DNA of 64,000 nucleotides from CAZPBN01 sp964584935 (GCA_964584935.1 CAZPBN010000006.1:1-64000), one strand, 5' to 3'; counted from the stretch's first letter, positions 8,598 through 17,368 are shown. Numbers and translations: made by a program. Notes: a model not told the origin generated them from the letters alone.

Positions 8598-9300
8598 TGA
8601 AGAACTCAAAAAAATATATAGAAGTTCTATTAAACATAATATTCCTATCTCCCGAAAAGACTGCCCCTCTTTCAAGAAAATGGTTAAATTTTTCGAAAAA
8701 AAATTATCAAAAAAGCAAAATACAAAAATAATAGACCATATAACAAATTGCAGTTATTGTATGCAAGAATTCGAATTTATACAAAAGACATTTAAGCTTA
8801 AAAAAACACTGACTAAAGGTATGGAAAAGCTGTTTCCAGTAGATAAACAGAAATCAGCTTCAAAAAGAAAAATAAAATTCCTTTTACCTTCTTTTTCATG
8901 GACAGCCGCTATTGTATTATCAGTATTTATTATAATCACTTCCGCTTACTTGTTTCTTAAAGACTCAGAAAAAGAAACATTTCGAGGAGATGAAATTTTC
9001 AGTGTCAAATTAATAAAACCCTTAGGCTCCTTCAAGTCAGAAGAATCTGTGCTTTTTAAATGGAAAAAAGTAAAGAATACAGATTATTACACTATTGAAC
9101 TTTTTGATGAAGCTTTAATTTCTATATGGAAAAGTAAAAAAGTTGATAAAAATTTTATTATTTTTCCAAAAGAAAAATCAAACCTCATAATCAAAAACAA
9201 ACAGTATTTTTGGACAGTCACCGCATACCTTGATAATGATAGAGTAGTGGAATCCAATATTGGAAAGTTTATAATAATGGATAAATCTGAATCGTTCTAA
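8584..9300 (+). CDS. Transmembrane zinc-finger anti-sigma factor
   Basis: I start at the ATG at 8584 (238 residues) because an AAGGA sequence lies seven bases upstream; a TTG at 8578 is possible. The N-terminal domain carries Cys27 and His52-x3-Cys56-x2-Cys59, the zinc-binding anti-sigma pattern. One membrane helix follows (about 97-118), then a roughly 115-residue outer domain whose spacing (FKWKKVKNTDYYTIELF, then YFWTVTAY) suggests an Ig/fibronectin-like beta sandwich. It probably holds the coupled sigma factor at the membrane and senses something outside. Release by the neighbouring CHAT proteases is my hypothesis. Confidence 0.85.
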   Translation: MKINNEELKKIYRSSIKHNIPISRKDCPSFKKMVKFFEKKLSKKQNTKIIDHITNCSYCMQEFEFIQKTFKLKKTLTKGMEKLFPVDKQKSASKRKIKFLLPSFSWTAAIVLSVFIIITSAYLFLKDSEKETFRGDEIFSVKLIKPLGSFKSEESVLFKWKKVKNTDYYTIELFDEALISIWKSKKVDKNFIIFPKEKSNLIIKNKQYFWTVTAYLDNDRVVESNIGKFIIMDKSESF

Positions 9301-9441
9301 AAAACTACCTGGTGGCATCCTTTTTTCAAAACCGGTTTAAATGAATTTTCATTAAATTTCATTTTCTATTATCCAGTTATCCTTTTCATAATTCTAATAC
9401 CAATCCCCTTCTTCCTAATATTGTCAGGTCATATAAAAGCA

Positions 9442-12363
9442 TCAATACATAACACCAGAAGAATACTCACCCTTTAATATAAAAGCCGCCCAATAAAAAG
9501 GATGTTTGTACTTTGTTTCTAACAAATCAATTTTGGCTAATCTGATTGCCTGGGCTTTATCCCTTTTTTGAGAAAGATAAGTGTAAAAAGACTTCATAAA
9601 AATGGCAGTGGACTCATCATTGATATTCCATAGAGTGGAAACAACAGACTTCGCTCCGGAATAAAAGAGACTTCGTGAAAATCCAAACACTCCTTCATTC
9701 CTTTCAAGCTGACCGCCTGCAGTCTGACAAGCAGAAAGCACAATTAAATCTGTCTTGAGACAAAGATTATAAATTTCCCGAACTTGTAAAAATCCGTCTT
9801 CCTCAGGATCATCATCCAGTGATAGCACCAACGCAGATCTGAAGGGATGAACTTCATCCACAAATCCATGACATGCAAAATGAATAATCTGATAATCTTT
9901 ATATGATTTTTTCTTGACTATTTCTTCCTTCGCTTCTTCTTTAAGATATATATCTTTTTTATGTTCAGGGAAAACAGAAGAAATTTCCAAGACCTCTTTT
10001 TCACTGCAGGGAAGAGGAGAAAAATCAAAGCCTTGGCTTAAATAAAATTCCCTTAATATATCAACCTTGAGGATTTTTTTATCATCTTTTGAGCGTTTTG
10101 GAGAACAATATAAAGGATTTCCCAGAGCAAGGATTTTTTTTGATTGTTCATATTCACTTGATTTTTTTCTTATGGATATCAAAGCAGAAATGGAAGGAGC
10201 ATAAGAAATATTAAATTCCGAAATCAAAAAATTCCCTTTCCCACTTTTTTTATCAAACCGCCAAACAAGGGCTTCAAAAGGAAGACAATGAAGAATCCCA
10301 TCAGGGACTATCACCAAATAGTCTTTTTTCCCTTTAATTTTTTCAAAGATCGGAGAAAACAGCTCATGAAACAAGTGCTTTCCCGCATACATCCCCATAA
10401 ATTCCTTTTTTGGAGAAGAAGATAGGATTTTTAAATAATTCCTTACTGAATTCTTTATTCCCTTCCATGAAGCCAGTCTGTGCAGGCTCAATTCTTCCTT
10501 AGTCAGGAGGAACAAAAAGACATTTTCTTCCCCAATAAAAAATTCAATTATAGCTGTCCTGTCATCCAGATGATCTTTTTGAATTTGTTCATACCTGCAT
10601 GGTTTGGGTGGGGAAAAATCCCCAATATCAGATTTTTTTTCTCTTATTTGAGACATCAGACTTAAGTACTCCTCTTCTTTTTGATGGAGTCTTTGTTCTA
10701 TCCAGGTTTTCTTTTCTTTAGACAAATTAGAACCGGAAAGTTTTATCATTAAAGTTGATATAGATCTTGATAAACTCTGTTCTCTTTTTTTCAACCAGGG
10801 ATCCAATTCTTTAAAGTAATGCTTATCTTCTTCCATATGCTCAACAAAAGCTCTGGCTTTAGCCCTTTCCACGGCATAAAAAATTTCCTTCTCCAAATCG
10901 AAGGAAGGACTCTTTTCATATAATTTGTACAATAGATTTATCAGATGTTCATAGACTTTAATCTTGTTTCTCAAGAAGCCAGCTTTGTATAAATCCAGAA
11001 ATATTTTTTCTCTTACGTTCTCTATGACGGCAATCGATTTATTATAAAAGAAAACTGCTTTTTTATACTCTTTTCTGTTTTCAAAACACTGGCCGAGTCC
11101 GAAATATGATTCCCAGAAAATTTCTTCACTCTTTAATTTTTCTAAAAAATTGAGTCCTTTCTTAAAATATTGTTCCGCTAAAGTATACTTTCCCAGTTTC
11201 AAAAAAATGGTTCCAATATTGTTCATAATCATGCATTCTGTTCTGATATCCTTAAATGCTTCTTCTCCTCTATTGACTGATTTCAAATACTTTAACGCTT
11301 TATCATAACGGCCCAAATCAAAACAGACCTGCCCCAGATTATTCAGCACTTCATTTTCTGTCTTTTCATCTCCGTTTTTTTCTGCCAGCATAAGACTTCT
11401 TTTGAAGTTCTTTAAAGCTTTCAACAAGTCTTTCCTGTTTCCTGAAAAATTTCCCCGGCTTCTTAACGTTTCTCCAATATTATTCAAATAAATAGAAATA
11501 AACTCATCATCTCCAAGGCTCATGTCAATGGAAAGAGCTTTTTTTAAATACTCCAGTGACCTATCATAAAAACCGATGTTTTCATATATAATTCCAATAT
11601 TATTCAGACAGGCTGATTCATCTTCTTTATTTCCCAAGTGTCTGGCAATGGAAAGAGCTCTTTCATAGCAGTTCAGAGCTCTGGAATAATTATTAAATTT
11701 TCTTTGACTGATTCCAATGTTAATAAGACACTTACTTTGTTCTCTTGTATTGCTGATTCTCCTTGCTAATTCTAGAGCTTTTTTATTTAAAGAATAAAAT
11801 TTATTTTCATCATTCAATTTCCAGTAAGAAAAGCTCAGCAAACGAAGACATTTGACTTCATGCTCAGGGCTCTTTATTTCCTCAGATAGCTGTAAAGCTT
11901 TCTCAATTTTCCTTATTGATTCTTGATACATGTTTTGTTGCCTGCAAGAAATTCCTTCTCTTAAAAAATTGATAATTTTGAGAATCTTTCTTTGCTTTTT
12001 CTCCAATGTATTTTGTTTTATTTTCTGTGCCCGTTGCACAGTATTCTTATGATACAAAAAGGATTTTTCAATTTTTCCTATATTCCAGTACATAAGTCCG
12101 AGACTCTTGAGACAATATATTTCCCTTATTGCATCTCTATTTTCTCTAGAAAGCCAATAAGCTCTGTCAAATGATTCTATGGCTTTTTTGTACTCTCCTT
12201 TTTTTCGGAGAGAATCCCCAGTTTTTATAAGACTTTTTATTTTTTCTAGATGATAAATATTTTCTGGCTGGGGTTTTATTAAATTAGAGAATCTATAGAA
12301 TAAAAGAACAACTCCTGTTATTAAGACTAATTGAATAATATTTTTTTTATACTTGCCCATCAT
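9442..12363 (-). CDS. Membrane-anchored TPR-CHAT (caspase-like) protein 2
   Basis: This 973-residue paralogue of CHAT protein 1 has an N-terminal signal anchor (about 8-27) instead of a cleavable signal, and no C-terminal membrane segment. About ten TPRs follow (roughly 37-460; the stretch IARHLGNKEDESACLNNIG is nearly identical to protein 1). The CHAT domain (about 600-970) has the dyad His832 (HFACHGF) and Cys879 (SACQTAGG) and ends with HPFYWAAFILKGE. The anchor places the repeats and protease outside the cytoplasm if the usual positive-inside rule holds (MGKYKK before the helix). It is convergent with the anti-sigma gene. The start is doubled (ATG ATG at 12363 and 12360). Confidence 0.93.
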   Translation of the reverse strand: MMGKYKKNIIQLVLITGVVLLFYRFSNLIKPQPENIYHLEKIKSLIKTGDSLRKKGEYKKAIESFDRAYWLSRENRDAIREIYCLKSLGLMYWNIGKIEKSFLYHKNTVQRAQKIKQNTLEKKQRKILKIINFLREGISCRQQNMYQESIRKIEKALQLSEEIKSPEHEVKCLRLLSFSYWKLNDENKFYSLNKKALELARRISNTREQSKCLINIGISQRKFNNYSRALNCYERALSIARHLGNKEDESACLNNIGIIYENIGFYDRSLEYLKKALSIDMSLGDDEFISIYLNNIGETLRSRGNFSGNRKDLLKALKNFKRSLMLAEKNGDEKTENEVLNNLGQVCFDLGRYDKALKYLKSVNRGEEAFKDIRTECMIMNNIGTIFLKLGKYTLAEQYFKKGLNFLEKLKSEEIFWESYFGLGQCFENRKEYKKAVFFYNKSIAVIENVREKIFLDLYKAGFLRNKIKVYEHLINLLYKLYEKSPSFDLEKEIFYAVERAKARAFVEHMEEDKHYFKELDPWLKKREQSLSRSISTLMIKLSGSNLSKEKKTWIEQRLHQKEEEYLSLMSQIREKKSDIGDFSPPKPCRYEQIQKDHLDDRTAIIEFFIGEENVFLFLLTKEELSLHRLASWKGIKNSVRNYLKILSSSPKKEFMGMYAGKHLFHELFSPIFEKIKGKKDYLVIVPDGILHCLPFEALVWRFDKKSGKGNFLISEFNISYAPSISALISIRKKSSEYEQSKKILALGNPLYCSPKRSKDDKKILKVDILREFYLSQGFDFSPLPCSEKEVLEISSVFPEHKKDIYLKEEAKEEIVKKKSYKDYQIIHFACHGFVDEVHPFRSALVLSLDDDPEEDGFLQVREIYNLCLKTDLIVLSACQTAGGQLERNEGVFGFSRSLFYSGAKSVVSTLWNINDESTAIFMKSFYTYLSQKRDKAQAIRLAKIDLLETKYKHPFYWAAFILKGEYSSGVMY

Positions 12364-12374
12364 TTTAAATGACG

Positions 12375-12403
12375 ATTATAAATGTTGGCTCATCACATTA
12401 CAA
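12375..12403 (-). promoter_or_regulatory. Sigma-70 promoter of the second TPR-CHAT gene
   Basis: On the minus strand TTGTAA (12403-12398), a 17-base spacer and a perfect TATAAT (12380-12375) end 11 bases before the ATG. This is the same geometry as at the other CHAT gene and the sigma gene, again without a ribosome binding site. Confidence 0.65.
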
Positions 12404-12511
12404 ATAAAATTTTATGACATTTGCCCTATTTTTTTTATCTCCCGTATGACTTCAGTTGTTATTATTCTTCAGATCCAATCCAACTCAATGGTCTTCAAAC
12501 ATTCAACTGGT

Positions 12512-12540
12512 TTGATTTTTCACAACAAATCCTCTATCAT
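12512..12540 (+). promoter_or_regulatory. Promoter of the P1 peptidase-racemase unit
   Basis: TTGATT (12512-12517), a 17-base spacer and TATCAT (12535-12540) precede the ATG at 12557 by 16 bases. This supports 12557 as the true start rather than the longer in-frame option beginning at 12353. Confidence 0.5.
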
Positions 12541-12556
12541 CGTAATTCACAGAAAC

Positions 12557-13681
12557 ATGAATAAAAAAACATTGGCATTTGTTTTATCTCTGATAGCTTT
12601 CTGTTCTTTTGTTCTCTGCCAGCAAAGACCCAGAGTAAGGGAATTTGGCATCAAACCAGGGATATTGAAACCAGGCGCTCTAAATGCCATCACCGATGTC
12701 AAAGGAGTCAAGGTCGGTCACGTAACTCTCATAAAGGGAAAAAATATCCGCACAGGAGTCACTGCAATCCTCCCCCACGGAGGCAACCTTTATCTTGAAA
12801 AAGTCCCGGCTGCCATCTATGTTGCCAACGGTTATGGAAAGCTCACTGGCTTCACCCAAGTCAGAGAACTGGGAAACATAGAGACTCCCATCATTTTGAC
12901 CAATACTCTCAGTGTCCCTCAAGCAGCCAATGCAGTGATCAGTTATGTCCTTTCTCTTCCCGGATGTGAGAGAGTGGGTTCTGTCAACCCTGTTGTGGGA
13001 GAAACAAATGACGGTTGGCTAAACGACATCAGAGGAAGGCACATTCACCAAGAACATGTGCTCGAAGCCATCAAAAAAGCCTCTACAGGCTCTGTCCAGG
13101 AAGGCTCTGTGGGAGCTGGCACCGGAACAATCTGCTTTGGTTTCAAGGGAGGAATCGGAACTTCATCCCGGAAACTCCCCCCATCCAGAGGGGGATACAC
13201 CATAGGTGTTCTCGTCCAGACGAACCACGGCGGAGTATTGAGTATCAACGGCTATCCGGCAGGAATTACTCTTAAAAAACACCCTATGAGAGAAGAAACC
13301 GAAGGCTCCTGTGTGATGGTTGTGGCAACAGATGCGCCGCTTGACAGCAGAAATCTCAAGCGCCTTGCCAAAAGAGCCTTGTTAGGAATTCCGCGGACAG
13401 GAGGATATTATTCCAACGGAAGCGGTGATTATGCCATCTCTTTTTCGACAGCCGAAAATCTCAGAATTGACCACCGTTCTGACAATCCCCTAAGAAAAGC
13501 CGAAGTGCTCCGGAATGACAGAATGTCCGCTCTTTTTCTTGCCGCCGCCGAGGCAGGAGAAGAAGCAATTCTCAACTCGCTATTTAAGGCACAGTCCATG
13601 ACAGGCAAAGAGGGACACAGGATTGAAGCCCTGCCGCTGGATCACATAAAAAATCTCATAAAGGAAAGAAACCGGAAATGA
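12557..13681 (+). CDS. Secreted P1 family (S58, DmpA-like) peptidase
   Basis: The 374-residue protein begins with a signal peptide (MNKKTLAFVLSLIAFCSFVLC, with a possible lipoprotein cysteine at residue 21). It carries the P1 hallmarks: NAITDVKGVKVGHVT near the start, GSVGAGTG, then KGGIGTSSR, the segment that in this family contains the self-cleavage site and the N-terminal nucleophile of the beta chain, and LVQTNHGG. Known members (DmpA, BapA) remove N-terminal D- or beta-amino acids from peptides. The downstream racemase gene overlaps its stop codon, suggesting a joint role in peptide or D-amino-acid use. No clear ribosome binding site is seen before the start. Confidence 0.9.
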   Translation: MNKKTLAFVLSLIAFCSFVLCQQRPRVREFGIKPGILKPGALNAITDVKGVKVGHVTLIKGKNIRTGVTAILPHGGNLYLEKVPAAIYVANGYGKLTGFTQVRELGNIETPIILTNTLSVPQAANAVISYVLSLPGCERVGSVNPVVGETNDGWLNDIRGRHIHQEHVLEAIKKASTGSVQEGSVGAGTGTICFGFKGGIGTSSRKLPPSRGGYTIGVLVQTNHGGVLSINGYPAGITLKKHPMREETEGSCVMVVATDAPLDSRNLKRLAKRALLGIPRTGGYYSNGSGDYAISFSTAENLRIDHRSDNPLRKAEVLRNDRMSALFLAAAEAGEEAILNSLFKAQSMTGKEGHRIEALPLDHIKNLIKERNRK

Positions 13682-14403
13682 AGAAAACCATTGGAATTCT
13701 TGGAGGCATGGGACCTGAGGCAACCGCTCTGTTTTTTAAACTCATCATAAAAAATACGGCATCTGAAACAGATCAGGATCACATTCCTATCATTATCTAT
13801 AACAATCCCGGAATTCCTTCCCGTGTCAAAGCCATCTTCAATCACGGAGAGAGCCCTGTTGATGCGCTGAAACAAGGGATCCGGGTGCTTGAACATTCAG
13901 GCTCAGACTTTATAGCCATGCCCTGCATCACAGCCCACTATTTTTATAAAGAGATTATCACTGAAGCCGGTATTCCATTTTATAATATGCTTGATGAAAC
14001 GGTCTTTTATGTCAAAACAAATTATCCTTCTATAGAAAACATAGGATTGATGGCAAGCCCAGGGACTGTTAAAACAAAAATCTTCCATGAGGCTTTCTCC
14101 AAAGAAGGAATGGGAGTTGTATGTCCCGAGGAAAAAGTTCAGGATAAAGTCAATGAAGCCATCTTTGGGGATAAGGGAATCAAAGCAGGTCATATAAATG
14201 GAAAACCCAGAGAAAATATTCTCACTGCTGCAAGGGCTGTTATCCAATCCGGAGCCGAAGCTCTTGTTGCCGGATGCACGGAAGTGCCACTTGCCATAAA
14301 TCAAAAAGACTTTCATCTTCCTTTTTTCGATCCTATGACAATTATGGCAGAAAAGTGTATTATCGAAGCTGGATATCAAACCGTAAATAGCTTGCAACAA
14401 TAA
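13678..14403 (+). CDS. Aspartate/glutamate racemase family protein
   Basis: This PLP-independent racemase fold (241 residues) shows ILGGMGPEAT at the start and the two catalytic cysteines: Cys83 in MPCITAHYF and Cys200 in GCTEVPLA. The first motif is usually PCNTAH; Ile replaces the Asn here, which may shift substrate preference. The ATG overlaps the stop of the P1 peptidase gene (ATGA), so translation is coupled. It probably interconverts L- and D-aspartate or glutamate in the cytoplasm; substrate not proven. Confidence 0.92.
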   Translation: MKKTIGILGGMGPEATALFFKLIIKNTASETDQDHIPIIIYNNPGIPSRVKAIFNHGESPVDALKQGIRVLEHSGSDFIAMPCITAHYFYKEIITEAGIPFYNMLDETVFYVKTNYPSIENIGLMASPGTVKTKIFHEAFSKEGMGVVCPEEKVQDKVNEAIFGDKGIKAGHINGKPRENILTAARAVIQSGAEALVAGCTEVPLAINQKDFHLPFFDPMTIMAEKCIIEAGYQTVNSLQQ

Positions 14404-14545
14404 TGCAGGATTCTATTTTCCACCGGATCACCCATGGAGAAGAAATAGACCCTCACTCCACCATAACTGCTATTTGGAAAAGCCTATTTAAATGAAAGTA
14501 AAACCGGACATTTTCATGTTGCCTTGACACAATAAATTTTGTTGC

Positions 14546-14574
14546 TTGACATTAAAGACAGTTTTGGTTATAAA
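14546..14574 (+). promoter_or_regulatory. Strong promoter of rpsU-lipA
   Basis: A perfect TTGACA (14546-14551), a 17-base spacer and TATAAA (14569-14574) precede the S21 gene by about 30 bases. Confidence 0.75.
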
Positions 14575-14586
14575 TCTATCTCTGTT

Positions 14587-14596
14587 AAAGGAGGTG
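14587..14596 (+). promoter_or_regulatory. Consensus ribosome binding site fixing the rpsU TTG start
   Basis: AAAGGAGGTG at 14587-14596 is an extended perfect Shine-Dalgarno match. It sits seven bases before TTG at 14604 and no ATG or GTG gives the conserved S21 N-terminus, so the gene starts at TTG. Confidence 0.8.
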
Positions 14597-14603
14597 AATA
14601 GTA

Positions 14604-14810
14604 TTGGCTTTTGTCGTAGTCGAAGAGGGCGAATCTATTGAAAATGCCCTAAAAAGATTTAAAAGAAAAGTTCAACAAGAATCGATCATTAAGGAAATTA
14701 AGAAGCATTCGATTTATTTCAAACCAGGCGAGAAACGAAGAATGAAAGAAGCCCAGGCTAGGAAACGAATGAGGAGGCGTCTCAAACGAGAACGAAGAAT
14801 GGGATATTAA
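14604..14810 (+). CDS. rpsU: 30S ribosomal protein S21
   Basis: The 68-residue basic protein has the S21 pattern: VVVEEGESIENALKRFKRKV, then a highly basic C-terminal helix (KRMRRRLKRERR). S21 is a small-subunit protein involved in initiation. The gene uses a TTG start behind a perfect ribosome binding site and consensus promoter. lipA follows after eight bases, so rpsU probably leads a short operon. Confidence 0.96.
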   Translation: MAFVVVEEGESIENALKRFKRKVQQESIIKEIKKHSIYFKPGEKRRMKEAQARKRMRRRLKRERRMGY

Positions 14811-14818
14811 CATTATCA

Positions 14819-15703
14819 GTGGCGAATCCAGCTCATAATAGGAAACCCTCTTGGCTTAAGGTAAAAATTCCCTCCCATCAAAATTTTTTTAAAGTTTCCA
14901 AGATTCTTAAGGAAAACAAATTGCATACTATATGCCAGAGTGCAAAATGTCCTAATGTTTCAGAATGCTGGTCGCAAAAAACCGCTACTTTCCTGATTAT
15001 GGGGGATGTCTGCACACGCAACTGTTTTTTTTGTGCCGTAAAACATGGGAAACCTGAAGACGTCTCGGAAGCTGAACCTGAGAAAATAGCCAACGCTGTC
15101 TCTTCCCTCAAACTCAACTATGTGGTTATAACATCAGTCACGCGAGATGACCTTAAAGATGGAGGAGCTAGCTTTTTTGCAGAGACCATAACAGCCATTA
15201 GAGATAAAATGCCTGAAGCAAAAATTGAAGTTCTTATTCCTGACTTTAACGGAGCGTTAGAATCTCTTGAGAAAGTCGTCGAAGCGGGCCCGGATGTCAT
15301 CAATCACAATGTTGAAACAACCAAGAATCTGTATACTCAAATCAACAGGCCTCCGGAAAATTATGATCGTTCACTGAACATTCTGGAAAATGCAAAAAAA
15401 ATGGGAGCCTTTACAAAATCGGGAATGATGATCGGTTTAGGGGAAGAAAAGAAGGAAATTTGCCAGACTTTATCTGATTTAAGAGGAGTTTCCTGTGAAT
15501 TGCTAACCATAGGACAATACCTTCAGGCATCAAAAAACAATATTCCGGTGAAAAAATTCTACTGTCCTGAGGAATTCAATCAGTTGAAAAAAATTGCCTA
15601 TGATTTAGGCTTCATTCATGTGGAGTCAGGGCCTCTGGTTAGAAGTTCATATAAAGCAAGCAATATGTATCATTCAATTTTTAGCAACATGGCAAAAAAT
15701 TAA
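14819..15703 (+). CDS. lipA: Lipoyl synthase
   Basis: LipA is a radical SAM enzyme that inserts two sulfur atoms into protein-bound octanoyl groups. Both iron-sulfur sites are visible: the auxiliary cluster cysteines in CQSAKCPNVSECW (about 40-52) and the radical SAM motif CTRNCFFC (about 66-73). The family's GLGE and C-terminal SGPLVRSSYKA motifs are present; the serine in RSSY is the third auxiliary ligand. The 294-residue length is normal. The start is GTG with a weak ribosome binding site, possibly relying on coupling to rpsU. No lipB or lplA is seen nearby. Confidence 0.96.
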   Translation: MANPAHNRKPSWLKVKIPSHQNFFKVSKILKENKLHTICQSAKCPNVSECWSQKTATFLIMGDVCTRNCFFCAVKHGKPEDVSEAEPEKIANAVSSLKLNYVVITSVTRDDLKDGGASFFAETITAIRDKMPEAKIEVLIPDFNGALESLEKVVEAGPDVINHNVETTKNLYTQINRPPENYDRSLNILENAKKMGAFTKSGMMIGLGEEKKEICQTLSDLRGVSCELLTIGQYLQASKNNIPVKKFYCPEEFNQLKKIAYDLGFIHVESGPLVRSSYKASNMYHSIFSNMAKN

Positions 15704-15704
15704 A

Positions 15705-16448
15705 ATGCGCTATTTTGTTTTTTCCGATATCCATGGGAACCTGGAAGCCCTTCTCTCTATTATCAAGTTCACCAAAAGAAGAAAAATCGATCATTATATT
15801 TTTCTTGGAGATATGGTGGGCTACGGGGCCTCTCCAAATGAAGTCATCGAAAAAATGCGAAGCACTTTTAAACCGATCTCTATAGTTAGAGGAAATCACG
15901 ATAAAGCCGTGTGCGGACTTGATTCTATCCAAACGTTCAATCCCATCGCTGCCTCAGCAATATTCTGGACCCAGCAGAATATAAAAAAAACCCATAAAAA
16001 TTACTTATGCCGCTTGAAAGCGGGCCAGCGGACCTTGCATAAGAATATGACTATATGCCATGGAGCTCCTTTTGATGAAGATTTTTACATCTTCAGTGAG
16101 TTTGATGCTGCTGAAGCATTTTCCTATATGAAAAAACCTCTCTGTTTTTTCGGTCACACTCACTTCCCCTTTATTTATATCGAAGGAGAATCATCCATAG
16201 AAGGGATATTCATAACCAGCAATAAATATGAATTGAAGCTCGAAAAAAAATCCCGGTACCTTATAAATCCCGGCTCAGTCGGTCAACCCAGAGATAGGAA
16301 TCCGCGTGCAGCCTGCCTCATATATGACTCAAAAGTAAAAAAAGTGAATTTTTACCGCCTTGATTATGATATTGAAAAAGCCAAGGAGAAAATAAACCAA
16401 AACAAACTTCCTTCAGCACTGGCTGAGAGGCTCTCTGTAGGCATTTAG
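15705..16448 (+). CDS. Metallophosphoesterase, YfcE/MJ0936-like
   Basis: I place the start at the ATG at 15705, one base after the lipA stop, giving 247 residues beginning MRYFVFSDIHGN. An earlier in-frame start would overlap lipA. All calcineurin-like metal motifs are present in order: SDIHGN, GDMVGYG, GNHDKAV, CHGAP and GHTH. A C-terminal NPGSVGQPRD motif is typical of the subfamily that hydrolyses phosphodiesters or diadenosine-type nucleotides. Substrate unknown. It appears to be the third gene of the rpsU-lipA operon. Confidence 0.87.
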   Translation: MRYFVFSDIHGNLEALLSIIKFTKRRKIDHYIFLGDMVGYGASPNEVIEKMRSTFKPISIVRGNHDKAVCGLDSIQTFNPIAASAIFWTQQNIKKTHKNYLCRLKAGQRTLHKNMTICHGAPFDEDFYIFSEFDAAEAFSYMKKPLCFFGHTHFPFIYIEGESSIEGIFITSNKYELKLEKKSRYLINPGSVGQPRDRNPRAACLIYDSKVKKVNFYRLDYDIEKAKEKINQNKLPSALAERLSVGI

Positions 16449-16463
16449 CTTGAATTGTTCCAT

Positions 16464-17306
16464 TCAGCGGGAATTTGCATAACAGTATAAACAGCTGTGG
16501 GGACATGAATAGCTGTAACTCCCGATATCCGTTGATTCAGTGCAAAGGCATTCTTTTCTTTGTGTTCTATCTTTCCTTTTGGATAAAGGTTCCTTATCCG
16601 GGTGCAGTTCTTGAAGCTTGAATCCATTGATACAGGATGAAGGTTGGATTCCCTTCAGTTCAGCAAGAAATTGTTGACTGCAAGCAAAAAGATTCAAATC
16701 CCATTTTTCGGCGATTGTGGCTAGAAAACAGGCATCCTCTTTTTTTTTCTCAATAACAGGATCGATGTAATCAAATTTCTTTTCCCTGGCACGCCTTTGA
16801 GCTTTTTTATACCACTGCGTAAAGCTGAACCGGATATCTCTAATCCCGTAGGATTTGATCACCGGCGCCAGTTTCTCAAAACAATAAAGATTTGTCTTTA
16901 TGTCCCCCCCTTCTCTCCAATAAATAACCGGGTCAAAGCGAATGGATATCCTCTCAGCACTGCCGGTAATCTTAAGAAGAGGCTCTAATTGTTTCAATGC
17001 CATTTCTGGAGAAGGAACGGCTTTTTCGATGAAGCTCCCTCCCAGTCCTGTTACAGTGAAATGAAGGTAAAGTTGATCGTATTTCTGGATTATGGACAGA
17101 AGGTTATTGTTATTCTCAATAAGATTCGAGAAATTTTTTGACCATAAGACAACTGTATGAACTTTATCCGGTCTTAAGTTGACAGAATAAATGTGACCAG
17201 AAGGGCCTAAAACCCGGGCTTGTTCTTGCTCAAAAGAAGAAGCAAGCCGGGCAGGGAAAAAAGCAACCATATCACACCTTCTGGAAGCACTGATGACTTT
17301 TTTCAT
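16464..17306 (-). CDS. DUF1848 family protein
   Basis: The 280-residue protein opens with VISASRRCDMVAFFP and ends with a cysteine-rich block: CLCTESTDIGSY, then CPHSCLYCYAN. This combination is the signature of DUF1848. The C-terminal C-x3-C-x2-C resembles a radical SAM cluster motif placed at the wrong end of the protein, and the family is thought to bind an iron-sulfur cluster, but no function is established. It is convergent with the phosphoesterase gene and divergent from lptB. Confidence 0.85.
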   Translation of the reverse strand: MKKVISASRRCDMVAFFPARLASSFEQEQARVLGPSGHIYSVNLRPDKVHTVVLWSKNFSNLIENNNNLLSIIQKYDQLYLHFTVTGLGGSFIEKAVPSPEMALKQLEPLLKITGSAERISIRFDPVIYWREGGDIKTNLYCFEKLAPVIKSYGIRDIRFSFTQWYKKAQRRAREKKFDYIDPVIEKKKEDACFLATIAEKWDLNLFACSQQFLAELKGIQPSSCINGFKLQELHPDKEPLSKRKDRTQRKECLCTESTDIGSYSYSCPHSCLYCYANSR

Positions 17307-17312
17307 GACTTC

Positions 17313-17341
17313 TTGACACTTTCTGAAAATGGCTTTAGTAT
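17313..17341 (+). promoter_or_regulatory. Promoter of lptB
   Basis: TTGACA (17313-17318), a 17-base spacer and TAGTAT (17336-17341) lie 27 bases before the ATG at 17369. Confidence 0.6.
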
Positions 17342-17368
17342 TTTAACTTAGAAAAAAGAGCCTATCAA

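Noticed and set aside
3441..12363. Type III-E CRISPR (Craspase) locus
   Set aside because: The CHAT proteins carry export signals, and no gRAMP effector, CRISPR array, Csx30 or adaptation genes are present; only the protease-sigma theme is shared.
12353..12556. N-terminal extension of the P1 peptidase to 12353
   Set aside because: The extension overlaps the promoter and start of the divergent CHAT gene and would hide the signal peptide; a promoter at 12512-12540 supports the start at 12557.
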